Shown: positions 43,482 through 52,104 of the stretch, piece by piece
How positions within the stretch are numbered: the first letter of the stretch is position 1
How the letters are laid out: the number at the start of each line of letters is the position of its first letter
Origin: Haloarcula sp. DT43
GTDB lineage: Archaea > Halobacteriota > Halobacteria > Halobacteriales > Haloarculaceae
Assembly: GCF_037078405.1 (NCBI RefSeq)
Contig: NZ_JAYMGZ010000001.1
Coordinates: 1,282,656 to 1,346,655 of the forward strand
Length of the DNA stretch: 64,000 nucleotides
Direction: 5' to 3'
Notes under the pieces: generated by a model
Seen by the model: only the letters and a program-made list of their open reading frames with translations
Told to the model about the DNA's origin: nothing
The model's database searches: none
Translations under genes and position numbers: made by a program

Positions 43482-44524
43482 TGGACCTCGCCGACAGCGG
43501 GACCCAGCGCCGACTCGGAGCGGCGGTCGCGTCAGTCGCCCTGGCCATCGCCGTCGCGCTCGCGCTGGACTGGCCGCTCGCCGACATCGTGACCGTCGGC
43601 TTCGTCGAGCGGGCGCTCCAGGCCGCCACCCCAATCGCACTGGCGGCGCTCGGCGGGCTCTACGCCGAGCGAAGCGGCGTGTTCAACATCGGCCTCGAAG
43701 GGTTCATGATATTCGGGGCGGCCAACACCGGCGCGCTCGTCTGGCTCATCGGCGGCGAGTCGCCCACCCAGGCGGACCTGTGGCTCGCCATGGCCCTGGC
43801 GGTCGCGCTCAGCGCCGTCTACACCGTCCTCTTCGCCGTTCTCCTCATCCGCTACAAGGCGAACCAGATTGTCGCCGGGCTGGCCGTCTGGTTCGTCGGG
43901 CTCGGCTTCGGCCCGTTCACCGCGGTGCTCGTCTGGGGCAACCGGAACAGTCCGGGCCTGGTGAGCGTCGAAGACGTGACCGTTCCGGTCCTCGCCGACG
44001 TCCCGGTCCTCGGACCGATTCTCTTCGACACCTCGCCGCTGGTGTTGTTCACGATAGTCCTCGCCGTCGCCGCGTGGGTGTTCCTGTATCGGACGCGCTA
44101 CGGCTTCTGGCTGCAGGCCGCGGGCGAGAACCCCGAGGCGCTCGACACCGCGGGCGTCGACGTGAACCGCGTCCGGTACGCCGCGGTGATATTCTCGGGG
44201 GTGATGGCTGGATTCGCCGGAGCCGTCTTGCTCGCTCACGCGGGGTCGTTCACCGGCACCGGCCAGACGATGGTCAACGGCCGCGGCTGGATCGGTATCG
44301 TCGCCTACCTGTTCGGCAACTACAACCCCCTCGGCGCGGCCGCCGCCGCGCTGCTGTTCGGCGGGCTGGACATGCTTCAGATACAGTTCCAGACGGTCGG
44401 CATCGAGTTCCCGAACCGACTGGTCAATCTGTTTCCCTACGCGGCCGTCGTCCTGGTCCTCACCGTCTGGGGCTCGACGCGGATGCCCAGTGCCCTCGGC
44501 GAGGCCTACGAAAGCGACGACTGA
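43481..44524 (+). CDS. Nucleoside ABC transporter permease 2
   Basis: 347 residues, about nine helices, same family: YAERSGVFNIGLEGFMIFGA, KANQIVAGLAVWFVGLGFGP, AAGENPEALDTAGVDVNRVR and GRGWIGIVAYLFGNYNPLGA. It completes the importer begun at 39501. The stop is followed immediately by the first copy of the R1 repeat. Confidence 0.93.
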   Translation: MDLADSGTQRRLGAAVASVALAIAVALALDWPLADIVTVGFVERALQAATPIALAALGGLYAERSGVFNIGLEGFMIFGAANTGALVWLIGGESPTQADLWLAMALAVALSAVYTVLFAVLLIRYKANQIVAGLAVWFVGLGFGPFTAVLVWGNRNSPGLVSVEDVTVPVLADVPVLGPILFDTSPLVLFTIVLAVAAWVFLYRTRYGFWLQAAGENPEALDTAGVDVNRVRYAAVIFSGVMAGFAGAVLLAHAGSFTGTGQTMVNGRGWIGIVAYLFGNYNPLGAAAAALLFGGLDMLQIQFQTVGIEFPNRLVNLFPYAAVVLVLTVWGSTRMPSALGEAYESDD

Positions 44525-44590
44525 GTGCGCTTGCTCGACTGGCGACCGAATCCCGCGTTCGGGGCGACCCGTCCGAATTCGGGGCTCGAA
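44524..44590 (+). repeat. R1 repeat, copy a (diverged)
   Basis: Right after the permease stop. It shares with the 47 kb copies the order gctcgactgg, cgaatccc, cgttcgggg, gtccgaattcg. About two thirds of positions match copy b. One frame reads ACSTGDRIPRSG, close to ARSTGERIPLLG in copy b. Confidence 0.5.
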
Positions 44591-44737
44591 CACTGGAGTC
44601 GGTCGGAATATAGGGGGCTCCGTGGTTCGCGTGACAATCACACCGCACAGTGAGCACCGGCGGAGCGATAGCCACTATTAATTCATCACCAGATACTTTC
44701 CAAAAACTAATATCGGTAGCTACGAGGAAAAGCTGAC

Positions 44738-45571
44738 ATGGAGAAGTCCCGACGAAGCGTCCTGCGTACCTGTACCCTGACTGGAATCGGTGCACTCACT
44801 GGCTGTTTGCGATTCAATACTGGTGAGTCCGCCCAGACCAGCACACAATCTAACACCGATGAATCTACTCAGACCGGTACGCCAGCAAACACGGACGAAT
44901 CTACTCAGACCGGTACGCAATCCAGTACTGGCGAGTCCGCCCGGACCAGTGTTTCGGATAACTTGGAGACCCCGGATTTACGGTACCGCTTCGAGGGGGA
45001 CCTCGCTGCTACGACCGGTGACCACGACCTCTCAGGAGCGGGAGTCTCGTATGTAGATGGCCCGGAGGGGTCCCTGGCCGCTTCCTGGGCGGGATACGCG
45101 TCTACTGAGTTCGAAGCAATCGGGTCCGCAGAACCGCTGACATTCTGCTATTGGATGCGAGACAGCGGCACGCAATCGACGTGGGATGACGACCTCATCT
45201 GGCGCATCACCAGCGACGACGGCGACGCTGTCGGGGCGTTTTGCGATACGGACGGGGAACCGTTCCTCTTTACTTCGGGCTCCAATACACTGGACGAGAG
45301 CGAGACAAGCGTCCTCGATAGCGAGTGGCACCACATCGCGTTCGTCTATCAGCAGCGCAGGAACCGAATGCAACTCTATGTGGACGGGAGCCGGGATTAT
45401 GCCATTGAGTACGACGACGACTTGAGTGGCATGGACGCCACTACCCTTATGTTCGGAAACGTCAGTGACGGTGGTTTCAAGCAGTACGATGGGGAAATCG
45501 ACGATTTTCGCCTGTATCGACGGGCGCTCAGTGCTGCCGAAATCAGACAAATCGCCGGCGCTGAGCAGTGA
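44738..45571 (+). CDS. LamG-like lipoprotein with 12-residue repeats
   Basis: 277 residues with a Tat-like RRSVLRTCTLTG and lipobox (LTGC). A linker made of four 12-residue units (NTGESAQTSTQS, NTDESTQTGTPA, NTDESTQTGTQS, STGESARTSVSD; DNA 44816-44959) precedes a LamG/concanavalin-like jellyroll (LRYRFEGDLAATTGDHDLSG, WHHIAFVYQQRRNRMQLYVD, YDGEIDDFRLYRRALSAAEI). Probably binds a surface glycan or matrix. The linker repeat number may vary between strains. Confidence 0.85.
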   Translation: MEKSRRSVLRTCTLTGIGALTGCLRFNTGESAQTSTQSNTDESTQTGTPANTDESTQTGTQSSTGESARTSVSDNLETPDLRYRFEGDLAATTGDHDLSGAGVSYVDGPEGSLAASWAGYASTEFEAIGSAEPLTFCYWMRDSGTQSTWDDDLIWRITSDDGDAVGAFCDTDGEPFLFTSGSNTLDESETSVLDSEWHHIAFVYQQRRNRMQLYVDGSRDYAIEYDDDLSGMDATTLMFGNVSDGGFKQYDGEIDDFRLYRRALSAAEIRQIAGAEQ

Positions 45572-45750
45572 ACACCGCGTGATGGTGACAGAGAACAGTG
45601 AGGCGGCCGGATTTGGCGGTTCGAACATCGGGTCGTGAACAGAACACGGCGTCAGTTCCGACCCCGAGTGGGGTGCCTGACAGTACGACCTCCCCGGAGA
45701 GCGTTCGGCGTGGGGAGATACCTTTTGATACCCCGTCCCGAAGTGTCTGT

Positions 45751-46209
45751 ATGGAAGACATTCGCTCGATACGGATGAGTACGGAAGAACGGAACGACTT
45801 CTTAGGGAACGGTGGGACGGGTGTTATTTCGTTCGACTCGCCCGACGATGGCCCCCCGTACACCCGGCCAATTTCCTATGGCTACGACGCGAGTACGGGG
45901 AACTTCTACTTCCGGCTGGCTGTCGAGTCCGAGGACGCCGACAAGAGCGAACTCATCGACGAAGGACGAGAGATTTCGTTCGTTACGTACGACGAAACCG
46001 ACCGCGGGTGGCGAAGTGTCGTCGCAACCGGCAGATTGGACGAAATCACGAACTCTGGACTCGACCCCGAAGTCGCCGAGGCGATGCAGCAAGTACGAAT
46101 TCCGTTCGTGGACCTGTACGACAGTCACCCCCTCACAGTGGAGTTTCGCTTCTTCCGGCTCAGTCCCGGACGAGTTTCTGGTCGGAAAGAAACTGGAGCG
46201 GATGAGTGA
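45751..46209 (+). CDS. Pyridoxamine-5'-phosphate-oxidase-like flavin protein
   Basis: 152 residues of the split-barrel FMN-binding fold: MSTEERNDFLGNGGTGVISF, PYTRPISYGYDASTGNFYFR, VTYDETDRGWRSVVATGRLD. Such proteins bind FMN, heme or F420. The ATG at 45751 gives the family N-terminus MEDIRSIRMS. Common in haloarchaea in several copies. Confidence 0.88.
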   Translation: MEDIRSIRMSTEERNDFLGNGGTGVISFDSPDDGPPYTRPISYGYDASTGNFYFRLAVESEDADKSELIDEGREISFVTYDETDRGWRSVVATGRLDEITNSGLDPEVAEAMQQVRIPFVDLYDSHPLTVEFRFFRLSPGRVSGRKETGADE

Positions 46210-46252
46210 GTCGCTCGAAGGGGGTTCACGGACTCGTTGAGATACTGCGTGG

Positions 46253-46699
46253 TTATCCGAGTCCGATTTCCTTGTGACGCTTGTACAGATACGCGACACC
46301 GGCAGGAATCGTGATTAGCTGTACGGCCGAAACCACAAACGAACCCAGGTGCAGTATGGCGACACCGACCCACAGCATCCGGTTCGGTATCCAGTCCCCC
46401 TCTTTCCGACGGAGTGCCCTGGCATCGAGATAGAGGCACAACGAGTACAGTGGGGCCAGGAGGCTCCCGAGTAGAACGGTCGCTGCCACCGAGAGCAAAG
46501 AGAACAAGAATAGCAGGCCGGTCTCTGGACCGGAGGGCACGAGGCTTGGTGGCGAACCGGCCTGTGGTTCGCTCACAAACCGAAGCACACCGTACGAGAC
46601 CTGTACTATCGCAAAAACTCCGATGAAGAACGCGACCCCGTACCACCATCGCGAATCCGAGGGACTACTGGAGGACTGGCCGGGCGACTTTTCTGACAT
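46253..46699 (-). CDS. Three/four-helix membrane protein
   Basis: 148 residues. A Ser-rich N-terminus is followed by helices at WWYGVAFFIGVFAIVQVSYG, LLFLFSLLSVAATVLLGSLL and a C-terminal pair ending YLYKRHKEIGLG. Resembles uncharacterised haloarchaeal membrane proteins. Convergent with 45751-46209. Confidence 0.72.
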   Translation of the reverse strand: MSEKSPGQSSSSPSDSRWWYGVAFFIGVFAIVQVSYGVLRFVSEPQAGSPPSLVPSGPETGLLFLFSLLSVAATVLLGSLLAPLYSLCLYLDARALRRKEGDWIPNRMLWVGVAILHLGSFVVSAVQLITIPAGVAYLYKRHKEIGLG

Positions 46700-47160
46700 C
46701 GGCTATGTGGAAGACCACATTCTGGCGGGACATGTACATTGTGGAACGGGACTGCTACTCGATACCACGCTCATTACAGCCCCCTAAATTCAGCGCGGGC
46801 CTCTCGACAGAATCACAGTACGTTCTCGAAGCCAGTGAGTTACCGACACTGGGGACAATGCCACCGCAATCGGTGACTGGTTTTATCTATGGATATCTGT
46901 GTAGCTGTCCGGGACTCACCGGTCGACGACGCAAATTCGGAACCGGTCGACGGTCGAACGAAATGGACCGAGACGGGGCTCTCAGAGGTGGGTCGTAGAA
47001 CGCGTTTGAGCCGACTATTCCGTCGAATTAATTGAGACGGGCGCTGAGGGCGCTCGTTCGACTGGTGAACGAATCCCCTTGTTGGGCGTGAGGCGTCCGA
47101 ATTCGCGAGTTCTAGGAGACACCGAAAAACACAGTAATCTGTGTGTACATAGGTTTCTGT
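46700..47160. other. Gene-free gap containing R1 copy b
   Basis: 460 bp without a convincing gene on either strand. Its right third is the R1 repeat (47021-47112); the left part shows nothing I can name. Confidence 0.5.
47021..47112 (+). repeat. R1 repeat, copy b
   Basis: About 92 bp shared with copy c (47968-48062). A 24-nt perfectly matching core (acgggcgctgagggcgct then cgttcg, 47036-47059) is followed by cgaatcccc-ttgttgggc. The central part can fold (cgttc-gactggt-gaacg). It ends 48 bp before the VapB start. Confidence 0.62.
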
Positions 47161-47391
47161 ATGCCCAGTATCACGGTCAACGTGGACGACGACCTCAAAG
47201 AGCGAATGGAGAGCCACCCGGAGATCAACTGGAGCGAGGTCACGCGACAGGCCATAGAAGAAAAAATCGAGGCGCTCGAAGTAATGAACGAACTCACCAG
47301 TGAGAGCGCGCTCACCGAGAGCGACGTACAGGAAATCGCTGACAAAATAAACGAGAGTGGACGGAAGCGCGTTGACGAGGAGTCGGTGTAG
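47161..47391 (+). CDS. vapB: VapB-type ribbon-helix-helix antitoxin
   Basis: 76 residues: MPSITVNVDDDLKERMESHP then EINWSEVTRQAIEEKIEALE, the ribbon-helix-helix DNA-binding pattern, and a Glu-rich C-terminal toxin-binding tail. Binds its own promoter and the PIN toxin encoded 9 nt downstream. The ATG at 47161 fits the family start. Confidence 0.9.
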   Translation: MPSITVNVDDDLKERMESHPEINWSEVTRQAIEEKIEALEVMNELTSESALTESDVQEIADKINESGRKRVDEESV

Positions 47392-47400
47392 ACACGACAA

Positions 47401-47817
47401 ATGAAGCTGGTCATCGACGCCAACGTCGTCATCTCTGCGCTCATCGCTGATTCGAAAACGCGAGAACTTATCGTCACACTCGAACCCGACCTTCTGACAC
47501 CTGCATTCGTCCACGACGAAATCGAGGACTACGAGGAGCTAATCGCCGAAAAGTCCGGGATGGAGCCGGACCGAGTGACACAATTCATGGACCTCTTGTT
47601 CCAGTATATCGAAGTTGTTCCTGCTGACGACTTCTACCAAGCTATCGAACGGGCTAAGAAAGCAATCGGTGACACCGACCCGGACGATGTTCTCTATCTG
47701 GCGTGTGCGATTGCCAGCGATGCGGCTATCTGGAGCGATGATTCAGACTTCGACGAACAGAATCTGGTCGAGACATACTCAACGACCGACGTGATCAACT
47801 CGTTCGACACCCGCTAA
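47401..47817 (+). CDS. vapC: VapC-type PIN-domain ribonuclease toxin
   Basis: 138 residues with the PIN acidic residues: VIDANVVISAL (Asp6), the EIEDYEELI Glu, DTDPDDVLYLACA (Asp), and WSDDSDFDE. Predicted Mg-dependent RNase inhibited by the upstream RHH protein. R1 repeats flank the pair on both sides, so the module may have moved as a cassette. Confidence 0.92.
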   Translation: MKLVIDANVVISALIADSKTRELIVTLEPDLLTPAFVHDEIEDYEELIAEKSGMEPDRVTQFMDLLFQYIEVVPADDFYQAIERAKKAIGDTDPDDVLYLACAIASDAAIWSDDSDFDEQNLVETYSTTDVINSFDTR

Positions 47818-47967
47818 ACGTGTTATTGAATTTCTCAGCTGCGCGCAGTAGAGATGGAGAGAAATTACCGAGAGGCAAAAGCTCTGTTCCAGACCGTTCG
47901 ATTAGCGAACGAAAGTAACCAAGAAAATAGATTAGATTTGGAGTGTAGAAGGTTTGAAGTCCGCGAA

Positions 47968-48062
47968 TTCGACTGTATTAGCTGATACGGGCGCTGAGGG
48001 CGCTCGTTCGTGCGGCGAGCGAATCCCTTGTTGGGCTTCTGGTATCCGATTTCAGAGGGTTG
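47968..48062 (+). repeat. R1 repeat, copy c
   Basis: Second strong copy, on the other side of vapBC, same orientation. The core at 47987-48010 is identical to copy b over 24 nt. The hairpin part has changed to cgctcg...cgagcg, which still pairs and so suggests a conserved structure. The remainder of the 47818-48152 gap is AT-rich and gene-free. Confidence 0.62.
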
Positions 48063-48152
48063 AGAAACGGATAGTTGTCAGCCTCTCGGTTGGTTTTCAG
48101 GCGCATGCTGCATACAGAGCGCATACCGGGCGCTAATATTCAATTTATCACA

Positions 48153-48716
48153 ATGGTTGGATTGGTACGCACAATCAACAAATTCCGCACCATGCGGACC
48201 GAAACGGATATTCTGACAAACGATGAATATTATAATATGGCAATCAACATCTCAATCTTAACCGTCGTAGCCGCGTTTGCCGGCGCAGCACTCGGTGCAT
48301 TGGTACAATTCGCTTGGCAGGTCTACACCCGACATAAAAAACGTAACAACCTCCGTCGTTCATTACAGGCGGAGCTCAAGTCAATGGAAAATATTAGCAA
48401 ATATGAATTATCAAAAATTAACGATAAAAAGGGGATGTCTTACTTACTGTTACAGACCGCAGTATACGAGAATAACACCGACTCAATCGGCTTACTCTCG
48501 GAACCCGAGATTGAAAAAGTTCTAACATTCTATTCTCATGCAATGTATACCCAAAACCAACTGGAGAACGCCGCACGGTCACATGATATGGACGAGACAG
48601 ACGTCATTGACGATGTGGAAACGTTGAAACAGAACTGGTCAGAGGCATATGACGCTGTAGATAGAAATCCCTCTTTTCTAAGCCACTTGTCCAAAAACGT
48701 GATTGGTGACAACTGA
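48153..48716 (+). CDS. Single-pass membrane protein of foreign composition
   Basis: 187 residues starting at the ATG at 48153 (MVGLVRTINKFRTMRTETDI). One helix (ISILTVVAAFAGAALGALVQ) is followed by a positively charged stretch (RHKKRNNLRRSL) and a helical cytoplasmic domain. Low GC and Asn/Lys-rich compared with the core genes, so recently acquired. A TATA-like patch (taatattcaattta) lies about 20 nt upstream. No family recognised. Confidence 0.68.
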   Translation: MVGLVRTINKFRTMRTETDILTNDEYYNMAINISILTVVAAFAGAALGALVQFAWQVYTRHKKRNNLRRSLQAELKSMENISKYELSKINDKKGMSYLLLQTAVYENNTDSIGLLSEPEIEKVLTFYSHAMYTQNQLENAARSHDMDETDVIDDVETLKQNWSEAYDAVDRNPSFLSHLSKNVIGDN

Positions 48717-49039
48717 TTTTAAATGGCACGGATACATCATGGTTGGCCCACCACAGAAGATGTGCAACGAACGGCACTCGCTTGCTGACTACAACCTCTA
48801 AGTCTTGCACGCCACTTTTGACAGCTTCTGGAGACATTAAACCGGACGTGCAAGGTACAGGGTGCGAATGCAGCACGCCGTCCTAACAGAATCCAGAGTA
48901 CTACCGAGCGTTTCTCAAAGAACAGCTTCACCGATCGACTAAAACAGCAATGAGCTGTAACCTCTCAATTGAGACCACCAGAGGCTACTTTGTGACACAA
49001 CCGAGGACTTATCAGAACGTTCTATAATTAGTAGAAAAG
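48717..49039. other. Gene-free gap
   Basis: 323 bp with no supported gene on either strand; composition is mixed and may include worn-down remnants I could not identify. Confidence 0.45.
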
Positions 49040-50248
49040 ATGTCATCTCGAACTGAGACCGTCAACAAAAAAGTAAATAATTTCCAGTCATACGTCCGTC
49101 CGGCCGAGGAACCGCATCGAACGATTCCTGAAATCTTGGGTCGAGAAACGAGAGAGCGCACCTGGCACGATCTACTGGCGTATTTCCTTCGACCAACGAA
49201 CGGGCATGGGTTAGGAACGGACCCACTAGCAGAGTTTCTTAAGACGGTCAGGAGGAATACAGCGATCGATCCATTGGGAGGAGACCTCGAAACCGTCCGT
49301 GTCGATACAGAGGTCCAAACTGGCGAGGAAGATCGGGTCGATATCTTTCTAACACAAGAAGAGCAGTGGTTCCTATGTCTTGAACTCAAGGTACGCTCTG
49401 CCGAACACACGGGACAGACGGCTGCATATGTCGACACTGAGTATATCGGGACTCGTTTGAAAACCGACTATCCAGCGGAAGCACATCACTATCTCTACTT
49501 GACAGTAGACGATACGGACGCGCCTACTGCAGCAGCATTCGAACACCTCACTTGGGACAGGTTGCTTAGTGCATGGGAGACACTGCTTCCAGAGTATATG
49601 GATTCGGGTCGGTATCCAAATCGTGGAGTTGCACAGTTCGCCGAGTTTCTCGCTCTCATGCGCGCCGAGGTGAGCGATCCGTTGGAGGGGTTGGAGTCTT
49701 ATTACACCGATGTGCAAGCTGCCAAACGAGCGCACGAGGACCTAGCTCGCGCGTTAGCGGAAAGGCTGAGAGCTGGCGTTCGACAGCCGGCGTCCGAACG
49801 ACAGGCGCTCCGTATCCGTACCAAAAGCGGTCGGTTTCCACAGTTCACCGAGGGTAGGTACAATCGTATCGAAATCGACAAACCACCTTGGCAGGCTGGC
49901 CGATCGAAGCCCACGGTGTGTATCGAACTGAACTTCCACCTCAGGCCGCATGTTGGTCCTGGAGAGGTCCAACACTCTCCGTCAGTAGCAGTCAACTTGG
50001 ACATTCGCGGTGGGCAAAAGCTGAAGCAAGACTTACGAACGGCTTTCAGAAATCGAGTCGATAAATCCGAATACCAACCTAAGGGATTCGGTGAGCCACA
50101 CACCAACACGAAGTGGCACTTCCTGACGACGGAGGTCGTTCTCGACGAAGTTGACGATCCTGTGGAAGCTATCCTCGACAAATTCGAGGTCCTTTATGAA
50201 TTTGAAACGGTGATTGACAAGATTGTTAGGACAGTCCCGGAATCCTGA
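49040..50248 (+). CDS. PD-(D/E)XK nuclease-superfamily protein
   Basis: 402 residues. The N-terminal nuclease core is visible: TWHDLLAYFLRPTNGHGLGT, VDTEVQTGEEDRVDIFL (Asp101), FLCLELKVRS (Glu115-x-Lys117) and GQTAAYVD with a Gln, matching the PD-(D/E)XK family 4 style. The C-terminal half (about 215-400) ends with FEVLYEFETVIDKIVRTVPE and is unassigned. Stand-alone nucleases of this kind are frequent in defence and mobile regions. Confidence 0.8.
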   Translation: MSSRTETVNKKVNNFQSYVRPAEEPHRTIPEILGRETRERTWHDLLAYFLRPTNGHGLGTDPLAEFLKTVRRNTAIDPLGGDLETVRVDTEVQTGEEDRVDIFLTQEEQWFLCLELKVRSAEHTGQTAAYVDTEYIGTRLKTDYPAEAHHYLYLTVDDTDAPTAAAFEHLTWDRLLSAWETLLPEYMDSGRYPNRGVAQFAEFLALMRAEVSDPLEGLESYYTDVQAAKRAHEDLARALAERLRAGVRQPASERQALRIRTKSGRFPQFTEGRYNRIEIDKPPWQAGRSKPTVCIELNFHLRPHVGPGEVQHSPSVAVNLDIRGGQKLKQDLRTAFRNRVDKSEYQPKGFGEPHTNTKWHFLTTEVVLDEVDDPVEAILDKFEVLYEFETVIDKIVRTVPES

Positions 50249-50319
50249 TATCTCCCCTAAGATATTCGCTCTCCTTTCTAAGGAATTGGATTCTTCGCGT
50301 GTACTGAGGGGCTACGGGT

Positions 50320-50699
50320 GTGGATGCATCCGTTATGCCGACGATTACTGGTGGAAACACTAATTCACCGACAATTATGATCTTCGAAAAAGCAGCCGAT
50401 TTGATCGCAAAGGGCCGAGACAACCGGCCTCAACCGTGCGTGAAATCTGCTCATCCGGAGTACTGCGCCGACGTGGCCAACCTGTTGCCTCTCAGCAAGA
50501 CACACCACGCAGCGTTCGACAGGGCGCTGTTTACGATCGATCGAGAGTATCGGCTTCGTGCGAACCCGTCGTTCGAGACGGACAGTGACCTTTTACAGCG
50601 GACGATTCTCAACCGGGAGGGGAACAGACCTCAATCCCGGCTGAGAGTCTGCACCCACAGTACGTCGCACAGCACAATGCGGCGCTTGAGTGGGTGTGA
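50320..50699 (+). pseudogene. HNH endonuclease relic
   Basis: Only the C-terminal part of an HNH nuclease remains: CADVANLLPLSKTHHAAFDR then ALFTIDREYRLRANPSFETD. The expected ending ESLHPQYVAQHNAALEWV is found in another frame (50640-50699), so a single-base frameshift occurred near 50625. The upstream HNH residues are lost or too degraded to read. No intact copy is in the window. Confidence 0.78.
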
Positions 50700-50790
50700 G
50701 TTAGCGTTCACAACCTAGTGAGAGGATTGTAGACGTCCCTTTGAAGCACAGAGACCCAGTCCAGCATGAACTGAGAGGCAGCAACGGTGA

Positions 50791-52101
50791 TTACTGCTCA
50801 TGGAGACGAATTCGAGCGCAGAGCGAAACGAGCTGTGCAATGTCATCTCGGAGAACCCGCACACGGATCGCCTCCTGATCGTTCTCACGAGGCTGCAGAC
50901 GGGTCAATGACAGCCCAACCCACTCGCCACGCGTTCGTTCGACAGCACACACCACCCTCTGGTGCCCGATCTCGAACGCATGTGACCACACGGATTCCCG
51001 TCCGGACCTATTCGGAGTCCGCTCTGAGACAGCGAGAAGCTCAGTCACGATTGCGACTACGAGGTCAGTGACCATTGGCGCAACTCTCCTATTTACTGAT
51101 ATATTGAATTGCTGTCCCTGTCGTCGATTCCTGAGAGACAGTTGACGGGGAGTGCCATCAGGACGCATCAAAAACCCGAGTTCAAATCCGTCTCGCTTAC
51201 CACCCCGAAACCATTCCGAGAGATGGCAATCACGGTCACTCGAAGCCGCGTTCTGTTGGTACTGCCGCACACGTGCCTGCAAATCCTGGTCGGACTCACG
51301 GCGTTCGAGTTCATATTCGAGGAGTGTCCGAATCAACTCTTCCGTCGCGGTATCGGTAGGCGATAGAGATAGCGAAATGTCGCGTTCTAGTGACCAGGTC
51401 GCGGTCTCTAGACTCAGTTCACTTGCCTCTCCGGTGTCGTCATCTGAATCCGGGTCAGCAAAGGCAGCGAGCGATTGTTGACCGATTTGCTTATCATTGA
51501 GGTGCGGGAGGATTTCCCGTTCAGTCAAGCTGAGACTGGGAGACACAGTCGCTGATAGAGACTCGTTTTCTGGTGGGTGTGGGACAGCATACGGCCAGAC
51601 TGGGAATGGGTCAGTCAGGTGGACGTCATCGAAGTCTGGTGAGTCTCCATCGTAATCACGCTCGTCGAGCCACATCACACTGAAGCCGTTCTGCAGGTAA
51701 TCCTCAGTCGTGTTGAGAATGGACTTTTGCGAATGGCGATACTGAACTTCGACAGCAATTCCTCGTCCAAGTGGATGCCTTGGTTCAGTAAACAGGACGC
51801 AGACATCGGCCCGGCGTTCTCCTGTGCCAACTGTGTGTTCAATCCTAGTTTCTGCGGCCGGATAGTTCCCGAGGAGTTTCTCGGCAGCGATGTGTTTCAT
51901 TTCGATGTGTGCAGCCGACTCACCGCTGCAGTTCGACCCGTCTGGCGGGGAGACATCCGGCGGGTGCCAGAAATGGCGAGCAATCGCTTCGCCAGCCCGA
52001 ACTCCCATCTCCCCGTCACAGCGTGGACACCGAACAACCGCCGAATCACCGACCTCAAGTGGAAGAACCGGCCGGTCGTTTTGCAGTCCGATGAATGGCA
52101 T
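50791..52101 (-). CDS. CoiA-like nuclease
   Basis: 436 residues. A zinc knuckle VVRCPRCDGEMGVR (Cys25, 28) and ARHFWHPPD come first. The PD-(D/E)XK core of CoiA-like proteins follows: SAAHIEMKHIAAEKLL (Glu67), ERRADVCVLF (Asp99), GIAVEVQYRH (Glu118-x-Gln120) and SVMWLDERDYDG. The C-terminal half is unassigned. In bacteria CoiA assists DNA processing in transformation. It is the last gene of a four-gene operon, 3 nt after the helicase. Confidence 0.82.
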   Translation of the reverse strand: MPFIGLQNDRPVLPLEVGDSAVVRCPRCDGEMGVRAGEAIARHFWHPPDVSPPDGSNCSGESAAHIEMKHIAAEKLLGNYPAAETRIEHTVGTGERRADVCVLFTEPRHPLGRGIAVEVQYRHSQKSILNTTEDYLQNGFSVMWLDERDYDGDSPDFDDVHLTDPFPVWPYAVPHPPENESLSATVSPSLSLTEREILPHLNDKQIGQQSLAAFADPDSDDDTGEASELSLETATWSLERDISLSLSPTDTATEELIRTLLEYELERRESDQDLQARVRQYQQNAASSDRDCHLSEWFRGGKRDGFELGFLMRPDGTPRQLSLRNRRQGQQFNISVNRRVAPMVTDLVVAIVTELLAVSERTPNRSGRESVWSHAFEIGHQRVVCAVERTRGEWVGLSLTRLQPRENDQEAIRVRVLRDDIAQLVSLCARIRLHEQ

Positions 52102-52104
52102 CGC

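Noticed and set aside
47021..47112. tRNA-like gene in the R1 repeat (gaacgaatcccc resembles a T-arm)
   Set aside because: No acceptor stem or anticodon arm can be folded around it and the three copies diverge at positions a tRNA would keep.
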